DNA of 23,630 bases, taken from IMG/VR virus record IMGVR_UViG_3300033388_001057, positions 1 to 23,630 of that record; one strand, 5' to 3'. The notes under the pieces were generated by a model, which was not told the DNA's origin, made no database searches, and worked only from the letters and a program-made list of their open reading frames with translations. This DNA comes from a virus. The translations under genes were made by a program, and so were the position numbers. Numbering within the stretch: the stretch's first letter is position 1; every line of letters begins with the position of its first letter. Below are positions 21,717 to 23,630 of the stretch, piece after piece.

Positions 21717-23630
21717 ATGAGTGGTGCTTACGGTTATGCAACAGCGTATCCTTTTAGAAAGAACATACAAGGACTTGCTGAATATATTAGAGACAATCTA
21801 GTTTATTGGTTAGGTCCTCCTGTAGAAGATGCCGAATATCCTAATAGGATAGGTGATCAACAACGTGATGTTTTCACAGGTCGTGCATTTAACTATGATG
21901 GTATAGATCAATATAGTCAATCAGTTGAAGATGCTTCTGTTATATTTGCTGGATTTAATGATGCTGATACATGGAGTTTAGGATTCTGGATTAGACCTAT
22001 TTTATCAGCAGGAGCTAACATACAAGAACTTGTAAATGCTACTAATTTTGAAGTTAGATTAGAAACTTCTGGTGATCTTACTTTAGATGTTGTTGGTGCT
22101 GGTGGAACTACTGAATTATCTATTTCTGGTGTAGTTGATGGTGAATGGAATCATATTCTAGTTCATAGAAACACAGATAATCAATTAGGTATTACTTTAG
22201 CAGATGAAAGCGGTACACTACTTAATGGTGATATTGATATAACCGATATAGGTGTTGTTACTTTGAGTGATAAAATTACACTTGCTAGACATGCTACTAT
22301 ATCTCAAAGTTTTTATAATGGTGCTGTAAGAGATATTAGAGTATATGAAAAAGATTTATCTATAGATTTATATGCTTCTTTAATACAAGGTGAACATCTA
22401 GAAGATGAAAAACTCTGGTTGTTCTGTGAAGGCACTGATCTACTTGAAACATTCGATGCTTCAGGTAATGGTTATCATCTTACTAATTATGAGTTCGATT
22501 CAGGTAGTTTTATTGAAGGCAACTGGCAGAGCCTAATGAATAAGTTCGGGTATAATATTGATGTGACTGATGGGGTTGAGAGAGTTGCTAATGGAGATTT
22601 TAGCACAGGAGATTTAACTAGCTGGAATAATCCAGATGCATCATGGAGTGTAAACGGAAGTAATCAAGCTGTATCTAATGCCACTGGTGGTGATCAGCGT
22701 CTATTCCAAACCGCACTTACAAGTGGATTGAAGTATAAATTGTCCGTTGATGTGATAAGTATTAATGTGGGGTCACTGCGATTAGGTTTCGGTGGCTCAA
22801 GTAGTCCTTATTTAGAAGTAGATTCTGTTGGTAGTTTTGAAAAGGTAGATGTAGCAGATAATCAGTATGCTTACATAAAAGACGCGGGCGCTCCCAATCC
22901 AGCCGCTATAATTGATAATATTTCATATCAAATCTACTACGACACAGCCATACCACCTGACATGAGTACTGCTATCAATAGCATACCCACACATGATATA
23001 TTTGGTAATGAACTAGAGAATGCAGGTCAAGCTCAGTATTTTGGTATTGCGAGGGATAGGAGTTGCTTTGTTGGGGATGGTGCTGCTTATTGGAATACGA
23101 CTAATGATATTGTGATTGATAGAACTCAAAGTACCGTTATCACAATAAAATGCAAGTTGGATGTGACAGGTATAACTCAGTCGCTACTTGGTAATAGCGG
23201 TGTGTCAACCTATAAACTTCTCACCATTAATGTTGCTGGTGCTATTGTGGGAGAGACAGATGTTAATGCAGATCAGTTTTTAACTCAGAATATAATCACA
23301 GACACAGAATGGCATTTGATAGAGATAACTACTAACAATTCTGTTGTTTCTGTTAAAGTAGATGGTGAATCAGTTGTAATGGTACTTGACACAATCGCTA
23401 ATAACACAACTTACAATAGAGTTGGAATTAGAGGTTTATCAGACCCTCTTCAGGGTCGTCTAGAGTATATCACTATTGCTGAGAATGGAATCAAAAAAGC
23501 CAACTACCAATTCTGCGAAGGCTCTGGCAACACTGTCTACGATGTATCAGGCAACGGCAATAATCTTACAGGTATTAGTTTCGATCAGAATAACTGGGGC
23601 GTGATTGATACTCCTGATGAAGACTATCTC
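21717..23630 (+). CDS. Large LamG/CBM fibre or receptor-binding protein, 3'-truncated
   Basis: ATG at 21717 opens a frame with no stop through the last base (638 codons seen). Residues about 55-225 resemble a LamG/concanavalin-A-like jelly roll: WSLGFWIRPIL, DGEWNHILVHR (141-151) and the closing strand GAVRDIRVYEKDLS. Residues about 288-408 begin NGDFSTGDLTSWN and end DNISYQIY, the CBM4/9-like layout. A second LamG-like domain spans about 430-592, with DTEWHLIEIT (529-538) and GRLEYITIAENG. Each LamG-like domain is followed by a similar module, FCEG...DASGNGYHLT (236-256) and FCEG...DVSGNGNNLT (599-618). Such chains of glycan-binding domains are typical of tail fibres. The N-terminal 50 residues would attach it to the virion. 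Domain calls are by eye. Confidence 0.75.
   Translation, partial: MSGAYGYATAYPFRKNIQGLAEYIRDNLVYWLGPPVEDAEYPNRIGDQQRDVFTGRAFNYDGIDQYSQSVEDASVIFAGFNDADTWSLGFWIRPILSAGANIQELVNATNFEVRLETSGDLTLDVVGAGGTTELSISGVVDGEWNHILVHRNTDNQLGITLADESGTLLNGDIDITDIGVVTLSDKITLARHATISQSFYNGAVRDIRVYEKDLSIDLYASLIQGEHLEDEKLWLFCEGTDLLETFDASGNGYHLTNYEFDSGSFIEGNWQSLMNKFGYNIDVTDGVERVANGDFSTGDLTSWNNPDASWSVNGSNQAVSNATGGDQRLFQTALTSGLKYKLSVDVISINVGSLRLGFGGSSSPYLEVDSVGSFEKVDVADNQYAYIKDAGAPNPAAIIDNISYQIYYDTAIPPDMSTAINSIPTHDIFGNELENAGQAQYFGIARDRSCFVGDGAAYWNTTNDIVIDRTQSTVITIKCKLDVTGITQSLLGNSGVSTYKLLTINVAGAIVGETDVNADQFLTQNIITDTEWHLIEITTNNSVVSVKVDGESVVMVLDTIANNTTYNRVGIRGLSDPLQGRLEYITIAENGIKKANYQFCEGSGNTVYDVSGNGNNLTGISFDQNNWGVIDTPDEDYL

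Noticed and set aside
1-23630. tRNA genes, CRISPR arrays and insertion sequences.
   Set aside because: No cloverleaf with a TTCGA-type T-arm, no regularly spaced identical repeats and no transposase or terminal inverted repeats were seen.

Overview
The window looks like part of the genome of a tailed phage of a Bacteroidota host, most probably a crAss-like phage (Crassvirales) or a close podovirus relative. The evidence is threefold. The packaging and capsid genes run in the order large terminase (737 aa), portal (768 aa), acidic scaffold-like protein (477 aa), major capsid protein (489 aa), further virion proteins and a neck/adaptor-like protein, with lengths typical of crAss-like phages. 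The DNA is AT-rich and almost every gene starts after an A/T-rich leader with no Shine-Dalgarno sequence, as is usual for Bacteroidota. There is no integrase, repressor, tRNA or bacterial housekeeping gene. Family assignment rests on gene order, lengths and remembered motif patterns, not on a search. The standard genetic code fits all plus-strand genes.

Layout. (1) 1-59: first codons of a minus-strand gene that runs off the window. (2) 60-1193: a gene-poor divergent region between two oppositely transcribed arms. It holds a 43-residue Cys-rich minus-strand ORF with its own terminator, a large inverted repeat, a three-copy degenerate repeat, and what looks like a decayed minus-strand coding sequence. 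(3) 1194-8155: a tightly packed plus-strand run. It encodes a GroES-like protein, a small protein with weak HU/IHF-like character, unknown proteins, a RecB-type PD-(D/E)XK nuclease, a stand-alone PNKP-type DNA 3'-phosphatase, a YkuD-like wall enzyme, a nucleoside deoxyribosyltransferase-like protein and a lipoprotein with a C-terminal membrane anchor that fits a unimolecular spanin. (4) 8156-8316: a short gap with a tiny ORF, a possible promoter and a strong terminator. (5) 8317-19443: packaging and capsid module, closed by a UUCG-loop terminator. (6) 19492-23630: a membrane-anchored coiled-coil protein, beta-rich virion proteins and a large LamG/CBM fibre protein that continues past the window end.

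How the genes work together (inference): region 3 would supply capsid-folding help, DNA-end processing and host lysis. Region 5 makes and fills the head and builds the neck. Region 6 makes surface or tail appendages that bind host glycans. Two convincing terminators (8270-8300 and 19454-19481), a weaker one (20811-20850) and a repeated TATA-GTGT motif before three genes suggest that the plus strand is divided into several transcription units.
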